A model generated the notes under the pieces. The model ran no database searches. It was not told the DNA's origin and was given only the letters and a program-made list of their open reading frames with translations. A program made the position numbers and the translations under genes. A DNA stretch of 26,332 nucleotides, taken from Lachnospiraceae bacterium UBA935. GTDB taxonomy: Bacteria > Bacillota > Clostridia > Lachnospirales > Lachnospiraceae. The stretch spans positions 1-26,332 of the forward strand of contig DBDJ01000033.1 of NCBI GenBank assembly GCA_002293525.1, written 5' to 3'. How positions within the stretch are numbered: the stretch's first letter is position 1; the number at the start of each line of letters is the position of its first letter. This document shows, piece by piece, positions 15,742 to 23,431 of the stretch.

Positions 15742-15815
15742 GGTGATTCCTCCTTACTGTTCACTGCTAGGGAAACACGGGTGCATCAGCGCTTCCGTAA
15801 TATTGTATCGCATAA

Positions 15816-17573
15816 TCAGTTCAAAACCTGCCAGCCCGTGCCGTCGGTACGGATCTTGTTGTAATACAACCAGTAATCCTCGTCCATGCTTAAATAATAG
15901 ATCCATTCTCCCACAATGCTCGGAGAGAAGACCCGGTCATTTATCAGTTGTGTATTCTCCGAGCCGTCCGGGCGTATTTTGTACAGACCGATATCACTGC
16001 TGTAATCTTCCGAAAAGTCATAATTACTGTAATACAACCAGTCCTCCGTTACGTTGAGGATGTCGCCATCCGTGATATATTCGCTGTTCGTTCCGTCCTT
16101 CTGCATGCGGTAAATGCCGCCGTCATAATAATTGACATAGTAAATCCAGTCTCCCGACACATTGAGATATTCACAGTATTCATCAAGAAGCTGTCTTTCA
16201 TCACTGCCGTCCGTGCGGATTTGCCATATGCGATTATCAATATCAAGGTAGTAGAGAATGTCTCCGTCTATATTCAGACCGTGGCAGATGAAGGGAGTCA
16301 ATTGCGTCCGCTCCGACCCGTCCGTGCGGATCTTATAGATGCCGTATTCTCCGAGAGCCATTGAAATATCCTCTGTCTCCTCCCGATTCTCGTAGCCTTC
16401 ATAAGGCTGAACCGTCCCATAATAAATCCAGTCCCCGGCGACTGCGAAGGTGTATGGCACAAAATCCTCGCTGATCCGCGTTTCTTCCGATCCGTCCGTC
16501 TTGATCTTATACATATTGTCATTCTTTAAGAAGTAAATCCAATCTCCTACGACATTGACACCGTAAGCTTCGTCGGCCAGATAGGTTTCTTCCGATCCGT
16601 CCGCTTTGGCTTTGTAAATTACATCTTCATTAATATAGAAAACCCATTCCCCTTGAACCGCCGCCAGAGCGCCGTTGGTAATGTTTCCGTTGGTATTTCC
16701 GTAATTACTCGCAGGCTCCGCCGCCGTGAACGTTTCGGCCAGCTCATCGAGCTTTCGCTGTATGCTGCCGCTGCCGGTATTCCGATAGCCCTTTTCCAAT
16801 ATTCTGACTGCCCGATCCGGCCGCTCCAGGCCAAGATAGGCGTCCGCCGCGCCGATATAAGGAGCTTCCGATGTCTCGGGATCAGCATCAATCACGGACC
16901 GGAATTGCTCCAGTGCCTCATGGTATTGTCCGTCATCGAGGTATACGAATCCGTTTCCGAGCAGCTGCGCAGTGTCAACGGCAGGCCGGCGCGTCAGCAA
17001 TGTCAGGATGGTTACGGGAATCATGAAAATGACGGCAACGGCGGCAACGACGATGGCAACGATCAGGGCAACCTTCTTTTTTCTATGTGGTGCTGCGGTG
17101 TTCTTCTGATTTTGCCCGTTGTTGCCCGGCGAAGCTGGGCTTTGCGGAATGCTGCCGGCCGCGCTTGGCATCTGGGGGAAAGCTGCCGGAGTTGCCGGTG
17201 GTGGCGTCGGAGTTGCCGGAGTTGCCGGAGAAGCCGGAGAAGCCGGAGTTGCCGGTGGCGTCGGAGGTATATTGCTGACCGGCGGGTGTGCCGGAACCGG
17301 CGTTTCAAACATGTGAAGGCAGTTTTCGCACACCGCCGATCCGGGTGAGCGGTCCTCCGCGTGCATCTGAACAAACATCGAATCAGGGATCGGCTGCCCG
17401 GTCAGTCTTCTCATTAACTGCCGGTAATGCTCCCGGTATTTCGGCGAGCTGTAGAATACGTCGTTCGGGACGATATAAGCGTTTCTGCCGCCTAGCGGCG
17501 CATTGCATACATCGCAGACGCCGTCACCTGTAAAAGGCGCGAATTGCCTGGCATTGTTCTCTATTCCTGTCAT
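15816..17573 (-). CDS. Zinc-ribbon, membrane-anchored TPR and beta-propeller (DUF5050-like) protein
   Basis: A 585-residue protein. The cytoplasmic N-terminus carries two CxxC pairs (CDVC at 20-23 and CENC at 82-85), a likely zinc site. A Pro/Ala/Thr linker (about 93-160), a basic stretch and one membrane helix (168-193) follow. Outside are TPR helices (about 200-265) and a seven-fold repeat of about 40 residues with the signature WIYY...YKIRTDGSE, typical of DUF5050 propellers. I chose ATG 17573 because GGAGGG at 17581-17586 is 7 bases upstream; an earlier in-frame start at 17627 lacks one. The shape suggests a receptor or scaffold that joins an outer propeller to an inner zinc module. The exact function is unknown. 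It is the second gene of the operon. Confidence 0.82.
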   Translation of the reverse strand: MTGIENNARQFAPFTGDGVCDVCNAPLGGRNAYIVPNDVFYSSPKYREHYRQLMRRLTGQPIPDSMFVQMHAEDRSPGSAVCENCLHMFETPVPAHPPVSNIPPTPPATPASPASPATPATPTPPPATPAAFPQMPSAAGSIPQSPASPGNNGQNQKNTAAPHRKKKVALIVAIVVAAVAVIFMIPVTILTLLTRRPAVDTAQLLGNGFVYLDDGQYHEALEQFRSVIDADPETSEAPYIGAADAYLGLERPDRAVRILEKGYRNTGSGSIQRKLDELAETFTAAEPASNYGNTNGNITNGALAAVQGEWVFYINEDVIYKAKADGSEETYLADEAYGVNVVGDWIYFLKNDNMYKIKTDGSEETRISEDFVPYTFAVAGDWIYYGTVQPYEGYENREETEDISMALGEYGIYKIRTDGSERTQLTPFICHGLNIDGDILYYLDIDNRIWQIRTDGSDERQLLDEYCEYLNVSGDWIYYVNYYDGGIYRMQKDGTNSEYITDGDILNVTEDWLYYSNYDFSEDYSSDIGLYKIRPDGSENTQLINDRVFSPSIVGEWIYYLSMDEDYWLYYNKIRTDGTGWQVLN

Positions 17574-17636
17574 TGTGCTACCCTCCATTTTGATCCGATC
17601 GTGTTGCCTTTCATTCTTGCCTTTCATTCTTGTCTG

Positions 17637-17795
17637 TTATTCTTGCTTTTTATCTGAAGGCTCACTTTCTGCATGATCATCGGCGACCGCCTTACCTGTA
17701 ACAAGACCCACGATCCCGTGCCATATGCCAACAACTAATGGCTTCAATATATACCACATAATAGCTAAAACTAATATTCCGCCTAATCCTTCCAT
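17637..17795 (-). CDS. Small 52-residue membrane protein
   Basis: A 52-residue frame from ATG 17795 to TAA 17637. It begins MEGLGGILVLAIMWYILKPL, continues with a hydrophobic stretch (VVGIWHGIVGLVTG) and ends in a charged tail (AESEPSDKKQE). It has one long or two short membrane helices. GGAGGA lies 6 bases upstream of the ATG. It is 63 bases ahead of the propeller gene and in the same direction, so it is probably the first gene of that operon. The function is unknown. Confidence 0.7.
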   Translation of the reverse strand: MEGLGGILVLAIMWYILKPLVVGIWHGIVGLVTGKAVADDHAESEPSDKKQE

Positions 17796-17814
17796 CCTGC
17801 GTCCTCCTTATCAT

Positions 17815-17845
17815 TTATAGGTTATGTTTCTATAGTAACCTATAA
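17815..17845. promoter_or_regulatory. Perfect 10-bp inverted repeat, candidate operator
   Basis: TTATAGGTTA (17815-17824) and TAACCTATAA (17836-17845) are exact reverse complements separated by 11 bp, so their centres are 21 bp apart, about two helical turns. They lie directly upstream of the small membrane protein gene, and on the minus strand a TATAAA within the repeat could act as its -10 box. That fits a dimeric repressor site, possibly for the adjacent HTH protein. Confidence 0.55.
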
Positions 17846-17890
17846 AAGTACGGCGGTTGTATGCAGGCCGCATAAAATTATGGTTTTTAA

Positions 17891-18364
17891 TCAGACCTCA
17901 TCTTCGAGGCCTGTATCCAGCGGGTCAACCCCAACTTCACACATGAAATCGTAGGTCTGCTCAAGGTCATATTGATGGTTAATGGCAAAGATGACCGCTG
18001 CGTCCCGTTTGACCAGAGGGTGCAGACTCCCTTTTTTCGTTACGGCCAGCATTCGCTGGGTAGTACTTAGGTCAAGTGACATGGCAAGGGCAATGGCCAG
18101 AAAAAAGTCACGCTTACCGGGCCGTGTGCCATCCATGATTTGATATCCGGTGCTGCGTGAAAGATTGGCTTTCATGATAATGCTGCTTTTACGTAGGCCG
18201 GTCTGATGAAACAGTTCGGTAAAAAAGTCGCGGACGCTTTCGTCGAGGTAATTGTCCCAGCTGTCCGGGAACAAATCGCCTTTTAGCTTATTCTGCATTA
18301 CAGTTGTATCAAGCTTCTTTGCTTTCTTCTTATTAACATAGTTTTTATTCACAAAAAAATACAC
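17891..18364 (-). CDS. Helix-turn-helix (XRE-like) regulator
   Basis: A protein of about 157 residues with a lysine-rich N-terminus and a helical centre (about 60-110). The segment IIMKANLSRSTGYQIMDGTR has the XRE pattern of a helix, a turn and a recognition helix, followed by LAIALAMSLDLSTTQRML, the usual closing helices. The acidic tail ends near GLEDEV. The start is uncertain: GTG 18364 touches its GAGGGA ribosome site, and a second in-frame GTG lies 12 bases further in. It is encoded 95 bases upstream of the four-gene operon, in the same direction, next to the 10-bp inverted repeat. It probably regulates that operon. Direct DNA binding is inference. Confidence 0.72.
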   Translation of the reverse strand: MYFFVNKNYVNKKKAKKLDTTVMQNKLKGDLFPDSWDNYLDESVRDFFTELFHQTGLRKSSIIMKANLSRSTGYQIMDGTRPGKRDFFLAIALAMSLDLSTTQRMLAVTKKGSLHPLVKRDAAVIFAINHQYDLEQTYDFMCEVGVDPLDTGLEDEV

Positions 18365-18403
18365 TCCCTCGTTCTTTACGGGCCATCAACCACCGGGGCT
18401 GAC

Positions 18404-18538
18404 ATGAAGGTATTAAGCATATTTGCAGCCGTCACACTATCGTGTGCTGGTATCGCGGGTCTTGCCGCAATCCCGGCAGGTACACCCTTGCCACCGGTGA
18501 GTGAATTTGAACAACAGAATACCCGCTACTATCAGTAG
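18404..18538 (+). CDS. Possible 44-residue secreted peptide
   Basis: A short frame from ATG to TAG. It has a signal-like start (MKVLSIFAAVTLSCAGIAGL), a Pro-rich middle and the tail EFEQQNTRYYQ. The ribosome site (GGGGCT) is poor, and the frame lies beside a zone of decayed genes. It may be a real small peptide, the start of a lost gene, or chance. Confidence 0.25.
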   Translation: MKVLSIFAAVTLSCAGIAGLAAIPAGTPLPPVSEFEQQNTRYYQ

Positions 18539-18548
18539 CGCACTAGGT

Positions 18549-18860
18549 TCAGACGACAACTTTCACCAGTGTCTTATCTCCGCATTGGATTTCTTTTATT
18601 CCTGGGATTTTATTCTTATTGAAGTTAACGCTGAGGAGCCATCCTTTTTTGGCCTCGTACAGATCCAGATAATCGGCAAGCTGTTGTTCTCCGCGCTTGT
18701 TATATTCCTCTCCTCGCCATATCTTGATCTCGATCACATATTCTGCCCCATGGTAATTCACGATAATATCTGTCCGCCGGTTATCCCTTGTCCGTGCTTC
18801 TACATAGTAATTCCCGGTACCGTTAATAATCGGTTTGTAAAAGCGCGTTTGCCGGCGTAC
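18549..18860 (-). pseudogene. C-terminal remnant of an AAA-ATPase/PD-(D/E)XK nuclease-like protein
   Basis: The minus-strand frame reads FYKPIINGTGNYYVEART, then RRTDIIVNYHGAEYVIEIKI and WRGEEYNKRGEQQLADYLD. This is the conserved end of the large Firmicute and Bacteroides family that joins an AAA-type ATPase to a PD-(D/E)XK domain. The nuclease Asp and the E-x-K pair are present. Only about 100 of the usual 500 or more residues remain. The upstream part is lost or shifted out of frame, so it is a broken gene. Confidence 0.75.
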
Positions 18861-18934
18861 CGGTTTTTTTCGATTTTTTTTGATCCCGTTGCGTTTGTAA
18901 ACATCTGGTCAGCACCTCCATATACCGTAAAACA

Positions 18935-19198
18935 ATGTCCCGGATTCTGAACATAGCAGCATAATCAAGCTTTAAAATGCTATATGCTGGAGCGGTTTCT
19001 GGAGCGTGTGTCACTCTCTCCATACCGTAATAACATGATTCTCAAAGGCGGGTTCTTGATCGCATCAATGGTCGGTGTGGACAAGCGCAGTACGATGGAT
19101 ATGGATACTGCCATCAAAGGCGTGTTACCCGCGAGACGATTGAGGATATGCTGAACGATATCATTTCTATGCCGGAAACCGGACACTTGATGCACTGA
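18935..19198 (+). pseudogene. Broken AbiEii/AbiGii-type nucleotidyltransferase toxin
   Basis: Three pieces in different frames give one recognisable protein: MSRILNIAA then a stop; ALKCYMLERFLERVSLSPYR, then ILKGGFLIASMVGVDKRSTM and DMDTAIKGV; and, after a frameshift near 19125, VTRETIEDMLNDIISM. The ILKGG and STMDMD motifs are the nucleotidyltransferase signature of AbiEii toxins of type IV toxin-antitoxin systems. The C-terminal two thirds and the antitoxin gene are missing. Confidence 0.8.
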
Positions 19199-19246
19199 TG
19201 AAACTAACATCGCTGGATCTGGACAGACTTCATTATAAGCTAAGAA

Positions 19247-19852
19247 TCATATGGTTTGAGTGGTTTGTCCTACTTGGGTTCCGGGTTCTCTTTCCAAAAT
19301 CACTTTCAAGATCTGCAAAAAAAATTCTACAAACATACCATCTTTACACACTATATTTTTTTCTCCTTTGTTATCCATCAACTCTAATTCTATTGCATAA
19401 TCCTTCAGTGGTTCATCCGATTTCGCACCCCACATAGAATCCAAATCTTTTATTACCTGATACAATATCAGCTTGTCTATATACCTAAAATTACTGCTTT
19501 CATTATTCCACCGAAGAATCTGATTTTCAAAGTCGATGCTACCGTCTATTACTTGCGTATGACACACACCATTGAACTTGACTATTTGAATGTTTTCTTC
19601 CGTCAATTGATTTATATACGTATTTGTCGAACTTTCTGCTTTCCTGTCAAGATGAAAACCATATAACATTAATATGACTTCTTCTTTTGTTTGCATAAAC
19701 AGATCATCCCTTGATACTTCAAAAAAATCCAAAAACTCCACTACTTCAAATTCTCGTATCTCTGATTTGTCAATATTATAATAATCTAAGAATTCATCTG
19801 ATGTAATTTGCGGTTTTCTGTTTTTGGATAAAACACTGTATGCTTGCCACAT
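19247..19852 (-). CDS. Hypothetical protein, AT-rich orphan gene
   Basis: A 201-residue protein I do not recognise. It is acidic, soluble and has no signal peptide. The N-terminal half (FLDYYNIDKSEIREFEVVEF) repeats an F/D/E-rich helical pattern. The C-terminal half mixes strands and helices and ends in a polar tail. GGAAGGA lies upstream of the ATG. Its base composition is clearly more AT-rich than the kinase and radical SAM genes, which suggests separate acquisition. It lies between a broken toxin gene and an integrase remnant. An immunity or defence role would be a guess. Confidence 0.5.
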   Translation of the reverse strand: MWQAYSVLSKNRKPQITSDEFLDYYNIDKSEIREFEVVEFLDFFEVSRDDLFMQTKEEVILMLYGFHLDRKAESSTNTYINQLTEENIQIVKFNGVCHTQVIDGSIDFENQILRWNNESSNFRYIDKLILYQVIKDLDSMWGAKSDEPLKDYAIELELMDNKGEKNIVCKDGMFVEFFLQILKVILEREPGTQVGQTTQTI

Positions 19853-20162
19853 GTCACTTTCTTCCTTCCATATAAAAATAACTAGACTTAAAGAATTGTA
19901 TTATTTTTTCTTTTCTCATGATGATGGTACTATGGTACTGCATAGTACTATAATACTATACATAATAGTATGATTAGTAAGAAAAATCAACTGAGTTTTA
20001 TAAATTATACATATTGTTCAATTTATAATACGTATAACCTATATAATTTATGTCAAAATCAATAATGATTTTCAATACCTGTCTGATAATCTATTATTTT
20101 ATAATTCAAGTCATTAACAGTAAAAAGTAATTAGGATTAAACCCAAAACGATTTATGCCTTC
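19853..20162. other. AT-rich gap with nested inverted repeats
   Basis: No gene seen in about 310 bp. GTACTATG/CATAGTAC (19927-19934 with 19941-19948) and ATACTAT/ATAGTAT (19953-19959 with 19965-19971) lie about 80 bp upstream of the minus-strand orphan gene, within a run of TAGTACTATA-like steps. They could be operators or promoter DNA for that gene. The rest shows only AT-rich sequence. Confidence 0.4.
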
Positions 20163-20362
20163 AACAGTCATCTATATCAGCCCACAGCTTAAGACATACC
20201 GGCTGTACCCGGATGGCTGAAAAGGGAATGGATCTGATAGTGCTCCAATATATCATGGGCCATTCCGACATTTCGATCACGATGGAGATCTACAACCACA
20301 TAACAGGGAAGCATAGAGTGGAAAAAGAGATAAAGAAAACGGATGTCCTGATGGCTGTATAG
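20163..20362 (+). pseudogene. C-terminal remnant of a phage/ICE-type tyrosine integrase
   Basis: The plus frame reads AHSLRHTGCTRMAEKGMDLI, then VLQYIMGHSDISITMEIYNH and a short tail to TAG. It carries HxLRH, MGHSDI and the nucleophile Tyr of EIYNHI, typical of Tn916-like integrases and distinct from the XerC-like enzyme at the left edge. Only about 65 residues remain, with no start. It marks an old insertion boundary. Confidence 0.8.
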
Positions 20363-20418
20363 TAACAGAACCATCAATTTTCTAACAAATCACATATTCG
20401 CCACCACCCAGCAACCCC

Positions 20419-20610
20419 ATGGCAGACGGTGTGAGCGGTGAGGCCGGAAAGGAATATATAAGGGCATTCCCATGGATTGATTTTATCGCAAACGGGGAGG
20501 GAGAAGTGACGCTGCCGGCGCTGGTGACGCACCTGCGAAGCTGGGATGGCGTGCCGGAAGGCCGGCAGTGCCTTAAAGGGCTTACCTTTCGCAATAACGC
20601 CGATGCCTAT
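20419..20610 (+). pseudogene. Fragment of a B12-binding radical SAM peptide maturase
   Basis: EYIRAFPWIDFIANGEGEVT and the following LPALVTHL match the end of the cobalamin-binding domain in radical SAM enzymes of the RiPP maturase 1 type, where GGxxCEGE...FPWVDxVxxGEGE is usual. The radical SAM core is absent. The reading frame runs straight into unrelated sequence near 20610. Confidence 0.6.
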
Positions 20611-20914
20611 CGCACCCGCCGGATACTTACCGGCAGGTTAGGCGGGATAGAAAAGACCGATGCCGGAAAAACCGTCGTAATAGTGGATTACAAAGGCTTC
20701 CGGATCGTGATTCCCATGAAAGAAATGATGATCAATATAGGCCGGAGTCCTTCCGGTCAGGAATATGCCGAACTATGCCGGGACGGTTACGGACATACAT
20801 AAGGGCGTGGTCTATGTCCGGCTGAATAACGGAGTGAACGCGGTAGCCCATTCTTGTTATGACTACCGGACCCCGGGCAAAAGGAATAAAATTTCCACAC
20901 TCTATATATGGTAA
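20611..20914 (+). pseudogene. Frameshifted mobile-element protein fragment
   Basis: RTRRILTGRLGGIEKTDAGK and VVIVDYKGFRIVIPMKEMMI, then, after a frameshift near 20785, VYVRLNNGVNAVAHSCYDYR and TPGKRN. I recall this sequence type (RRxLTGxLGGIE... through AHSCYDxRxPGK) from integrative elements and plasmids of Clostridia. Its function is not known to me. The stop at 20912 overlaps the end of the convergent AraC gene. Confidence 0.5.
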
Positions 20915-21354
20915 CCATGTCTTCGATATTCTGTCGGTGTCATTTCCAAAATCTTCTTGAAAGTCCTGATAAAGTGTTCCGTTGTTTCATAACCAATCTG
21001 ATTGGCGATATTGGCAACCGACAGGTTTGTATCCTGAAGCAGCACCTGTGCTTTTTCAATGCGTATTTGCTGTAGCAGCTGGGTGAAGGTCCGGCCGGTG
21101 ATGGTTTTGATTAATTTGGAGGTATACTCCGGGGTGTAGTGAAAACGCTCAGCAATATCTTCCAAGGTAATATCCGTAAAATTATCCTGAATATACTGCA
21201 GGATGGCAAAGCGCTGAACATCCGATTTCTGTGTGAAAGTCGGAAGTTCAACGCTTCTTTCATAGTTCCGGATCAGCAGGCCAAAGACCAGCATCAGGGT
21301 ATAACCGATCATCTGATCAAAATACAGCGAAAGATTTACCGACTCCCAATGCAT
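20902..21354 (-). CDS. AraC-family regulator, N-terminally truncated
   Basis: The last 100 residues are a complete AraC double helix-turn-helix domain: DITLEDIAERFHYTPEYTSK with LIKTITGRTF, and LSVANIANQIGYETTEHFIR with FKKILEMTPTEYRR. The 50 residues before it are a linker. The frame stays open upstream to about 21440 and reads SENGNHYIIFHTGSDLEIQ, which looks like the end of the sugar-sensing cupin half, but then enters the ABC transporter gene. So the first 100 or more residues have been lost. Whole relatives activate sugar genes such as the rhamnosidase cluster to the right. Any protein made here could bind DNA without its sensor domain. Confidence 0.8.
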   Translation of the reverse strand: MHWESVNLSLYFDQMIGYTLMLVFGLLIRNYERSVELPTFTQKSDVQRFAILQYIQDNFTDITLEDIAERFHYTPEYTSKLIKTITGRTFTQLLQQIRIEKAQVLLQDTNLSVANIANQIGYETTEHFIRTFKKILEMTPTEYRRHGYHI

Positions 21355-21507
21355 ATATAAAAATCCTCGCTGAATCTCCAGATCACTTCCGGTATGAAAA
21401 ATAATATAATGGTTGCCATTTTCCGAGTAAATATTATTTAAAAAGAATGCTGATAATATATTAGGATTGATCAGAATGAATTCCAGGAAGAGCTGATTAA
21501 GGCCAGT

Positions 21508-22287
21508 ATGATCGGACGAGAAATGGAAGGGGATTACTACCGCAGCGATTATGATGGAAGTTTCGGGGAAGAAGTGGTTCTGGAAATCCGGAATGCCCAG
21601 CTGGCGGATCAGTTAAAAGACTTTAATCTGCAGTTACATAAAGGTGAGATCCTTGGGGTGGGCGGACTGTCTCACTGTGGCATGCACACTCTGGGCAAGG
21701 TGCTGTTTGGAGCGGAAAAGCTTGAGCAAGGGCAGGTGTTGATACAGACCAGGGAATTGAAAAATGAAGCCGATGCGATGGACCAAAAGATCGGTTATGT
21801 GGCGAAAGACAGCGACATCGAGTCGCTAAGTCTGAATGCCAGCATTAAGGACAATATCGCAGTGGGCGGGTTCGATCAGTTTGCCGTGAACCGGTTTCTG
21901 ATCCTGCCGGGCCGGGAAAAAGCTTATGTGGCAAAGCAGATCAAGGATCTGAGCATCAAATGTGCCGGCATGGAATATGATGTCGCGACGCTTTCCGGCG
22001 GCAATAAACAAAAGGTGGTCTTTGGGAAATGGATCGGCCGGGGCAGTGATATCCTGATCCTCGACTGCCCTACCCGCGGTGTGGATGTGGGGGTAAAACA
22101 GGCCATGTATCAGCTCATGTACCGGATGAAGAAAGAAGGCAAGTCCATTGTCATTATTTCTGAAGAAATGGCTGAACTGATTGGTATGTCGAACCGTCTG
22201 CTGGTCATGAAGGACGGAGAGATCCAAAAAGAATTTGGCAGAGACCAGTCACTTGGTGAAGCAGATATCATCCAATACATGATATAG
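21508..22287 (+). CDS. Sugar ABC transporter ATPase (RbsA/MglA type), C-terminal half only
   Basis: RbsA-type proteins have two ATPase domains in about 500 residues; this frame holds only the second. Visible are the inter-domain linker (MIGREMEGDYY), the degenerate Walker A usual for this half (GVGGLSHCGMHTLGKVLFG), the signature LSGGNKQKVV and Walker B with ILDCPTRGVDVG, where Cys replaces the usual Glu. Homology begins near 21463, before the ATG at 21508, and stops abruptly at the junction with the AraC fragment. The first domain is missing. The permease gene follows at once. The transporter is probably inactive unless another ATPase serves it. Confidence 0.85.
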   Translation: MIGREMEGDYYRSDYDGSFGEEVVLEIRNAQLADQLKDFNLQLHKGEILGVGGLSHCGMHTLGKVLFGAEKLEQGQVLIQTRELKNEADAMDQKIGYVAKDSDIESLSLNASIKDNIAVGGFDQFAVNRFLILPGREKAYVAKQIKDLSIKCAGMEYDVATLSGGNKQKVVFGKWIGRGSDILILDCPTRGVDVGVKQAMYQLMYRMKKEGKSIVIISEEMAELIGMSNRLLVMKDGEIQKEFGRDQSLGEADIIQYMI

Positions 22288-22303
22288 GAGGTGCTTGGAT
22301 ACT

Positions 22304-23317
22304 ATGGAAGAAAAAGTAAAAAAATCAGAAACCGTGAAAACTGCCAATAAAGTGAAAAAAGAAAAATACGCCATCAAGAGATTTATCATGAATCTGGCCC
22401 CCCTTTTTGGCCTGCTGGTGTTGGTAGCCGCGTTTTTTATCATCGGGACCTGGAAAGAGATCAATATTCCCTACGGCATGAGATCAATCATGAATCAGTC
22501 CGTCGTGGTGGCCGTCGTGGCGACAGGAGCGGTTTTCATCTATACGTTAGGTTCGTTTGATATCAGCCTAGGTGCTTCGGCAGCCGTCAGTGCGCTTTTA
22601 GGAGCTATCGTTTATAACGCAACGGAGAATTTGCTTCTGATGGCCGCAGCCTGCATCGGGATAGCGATCATAATATCACTATTTAACTCCATATTGGCCA
22701 GCATCTTTAATCTTCCGGTTTTTGTAACGACCATTGCCATGCTGAGCATTCTCAATGCCTTGGTGCTGGTACTGATTAAGATCAATAATACCGGAGCGGA
22801 GATAGCGATACCGGCGGCAGCGGTAAAGGCGTTGAATACGGTTCCCTTTAAGATTGCCGTATTGGCAGCATTTATGATATTCTGCATCTTTTTGTTCAAC
22901 TTTACTAGAATCGGGCGGATGCAGAAATTTCTCGGCAGTAATCCCATATGTGCCAAACTGACCGGAATATCCGCCAAGAAAATGGCGGTGGTAGCCTTTG
23001 CCATAGCCGGTGCGGGAGTTGGCCTGGGAGCTTTTCTTTCCGTCGTATATGCGCCTACACTGACGCGCAATGTGGCTTCCAGTGTTGGTATGGATGTGAT
23101 TATTGCCATCGTATTTGGCGGGATGCCGGTATCAGGCGGAGCCAGGAGCAAGATCTACGCGGCTCTGGTGGGGGCGTTTTCGATGACTTTCCTAAGTCAG
23201 ATTATGGCAATGCTTAATTTAAACTCAGGATATGGCCAAATGGTCAAGGCAGCCATCTTTATTCTGGTAGTTTTCTTGGCGACAAGCGATCAAAGAGGCA
23301 AGCTTTTACCAAGATAG
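22304..23317 (+). CDS. Sugar ABC transporter permease (RbsC-like)
   Basis: A 337-residue membrane protein. A Lys/Glu-rich N-terminus is followed by about nine hydrophobic helices. GSFDISLGASAAVSALLGA and GGMPVSGGARSKIYAALVGA match the conserved loops of ribose/autoinducer/rhamnose-type permeases, the latter being the ATPase contact region. AGGAGG at 22286-22291 overlaps the stop of the ATPase gene. The ATG at 22304 is 12 bases away and preferred over a TTG at 22295. No solute-binding protein gene is visible. The gene order with a rhamnosidase suggests uptake of rhamnose or rhamnosides. Confidence 0.88.
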   Translation: MEEKVKKSETVKTANKVKKEKYAIKRFIMNLAPLFGLLVLVAAFFIIGTWKEINIPYGMRSIMNQSVVVAVVATGAVFIYTLGSFDISLGASAAVSALLGAIVYNATENLLLMAAACIGIAIIISLFNSILASIFNLPVFVTTIAMLSILNALVLVLIKINNTGAEIAIPAAAVKALNTVPFKIAVLAAFMIFCIFLFNFTRIGRMQKFLGSNPICAKLTGISAKKMAVVAFAIAGAGVGLGAFLSVVYAPTLTRNVASSVGMDVIIAIVFGGMPVSGGARSKIYAALVGAFSMTFLSQIMAMLNLNSGYGQMVKAAIFILVVFLATSDQRGKLLPR

Positions 23318-23348
23318 TCATGGTTGATATATAACGGTTACATTACGT

Positions 23349-23370
23349 TTTATATAAAGGTTTATATAAA
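23349..23370. repeat. Two copies of TTTATATAAA
   Basis: The self-complementary decamer TTTATATAAA occurs at 23349-23358 and 23361-23370, followed by nine A. It lies in the 114-bp gap between the permease and rhamnosidase genes. It could be an AT-rich promoter region or a weak hairpin. Confidence 0.35.
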
Positions 23371-23431
23371 AAAAAAAGCAATATGCAAATCCCATTGATC
23401 CCTTTTGCGGGAGAAAAGAATTGGAGCAGAT

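Noticed and set aside
16653..17348. 231-residue plus-strand frame opposite the propeller protein
   Set aside because: The opposite frame encodes zinc-ribbon, membrane and TPR features in the right order. This frame is an Arg/Ser-rich shadow of the Pro/Ala linker.
18501..18950. 149-residue plus-strand frame
   Set aside because: It is antisense to the PD-(D/E)XK remnant, whose EIK motif and conserved tail are clear.
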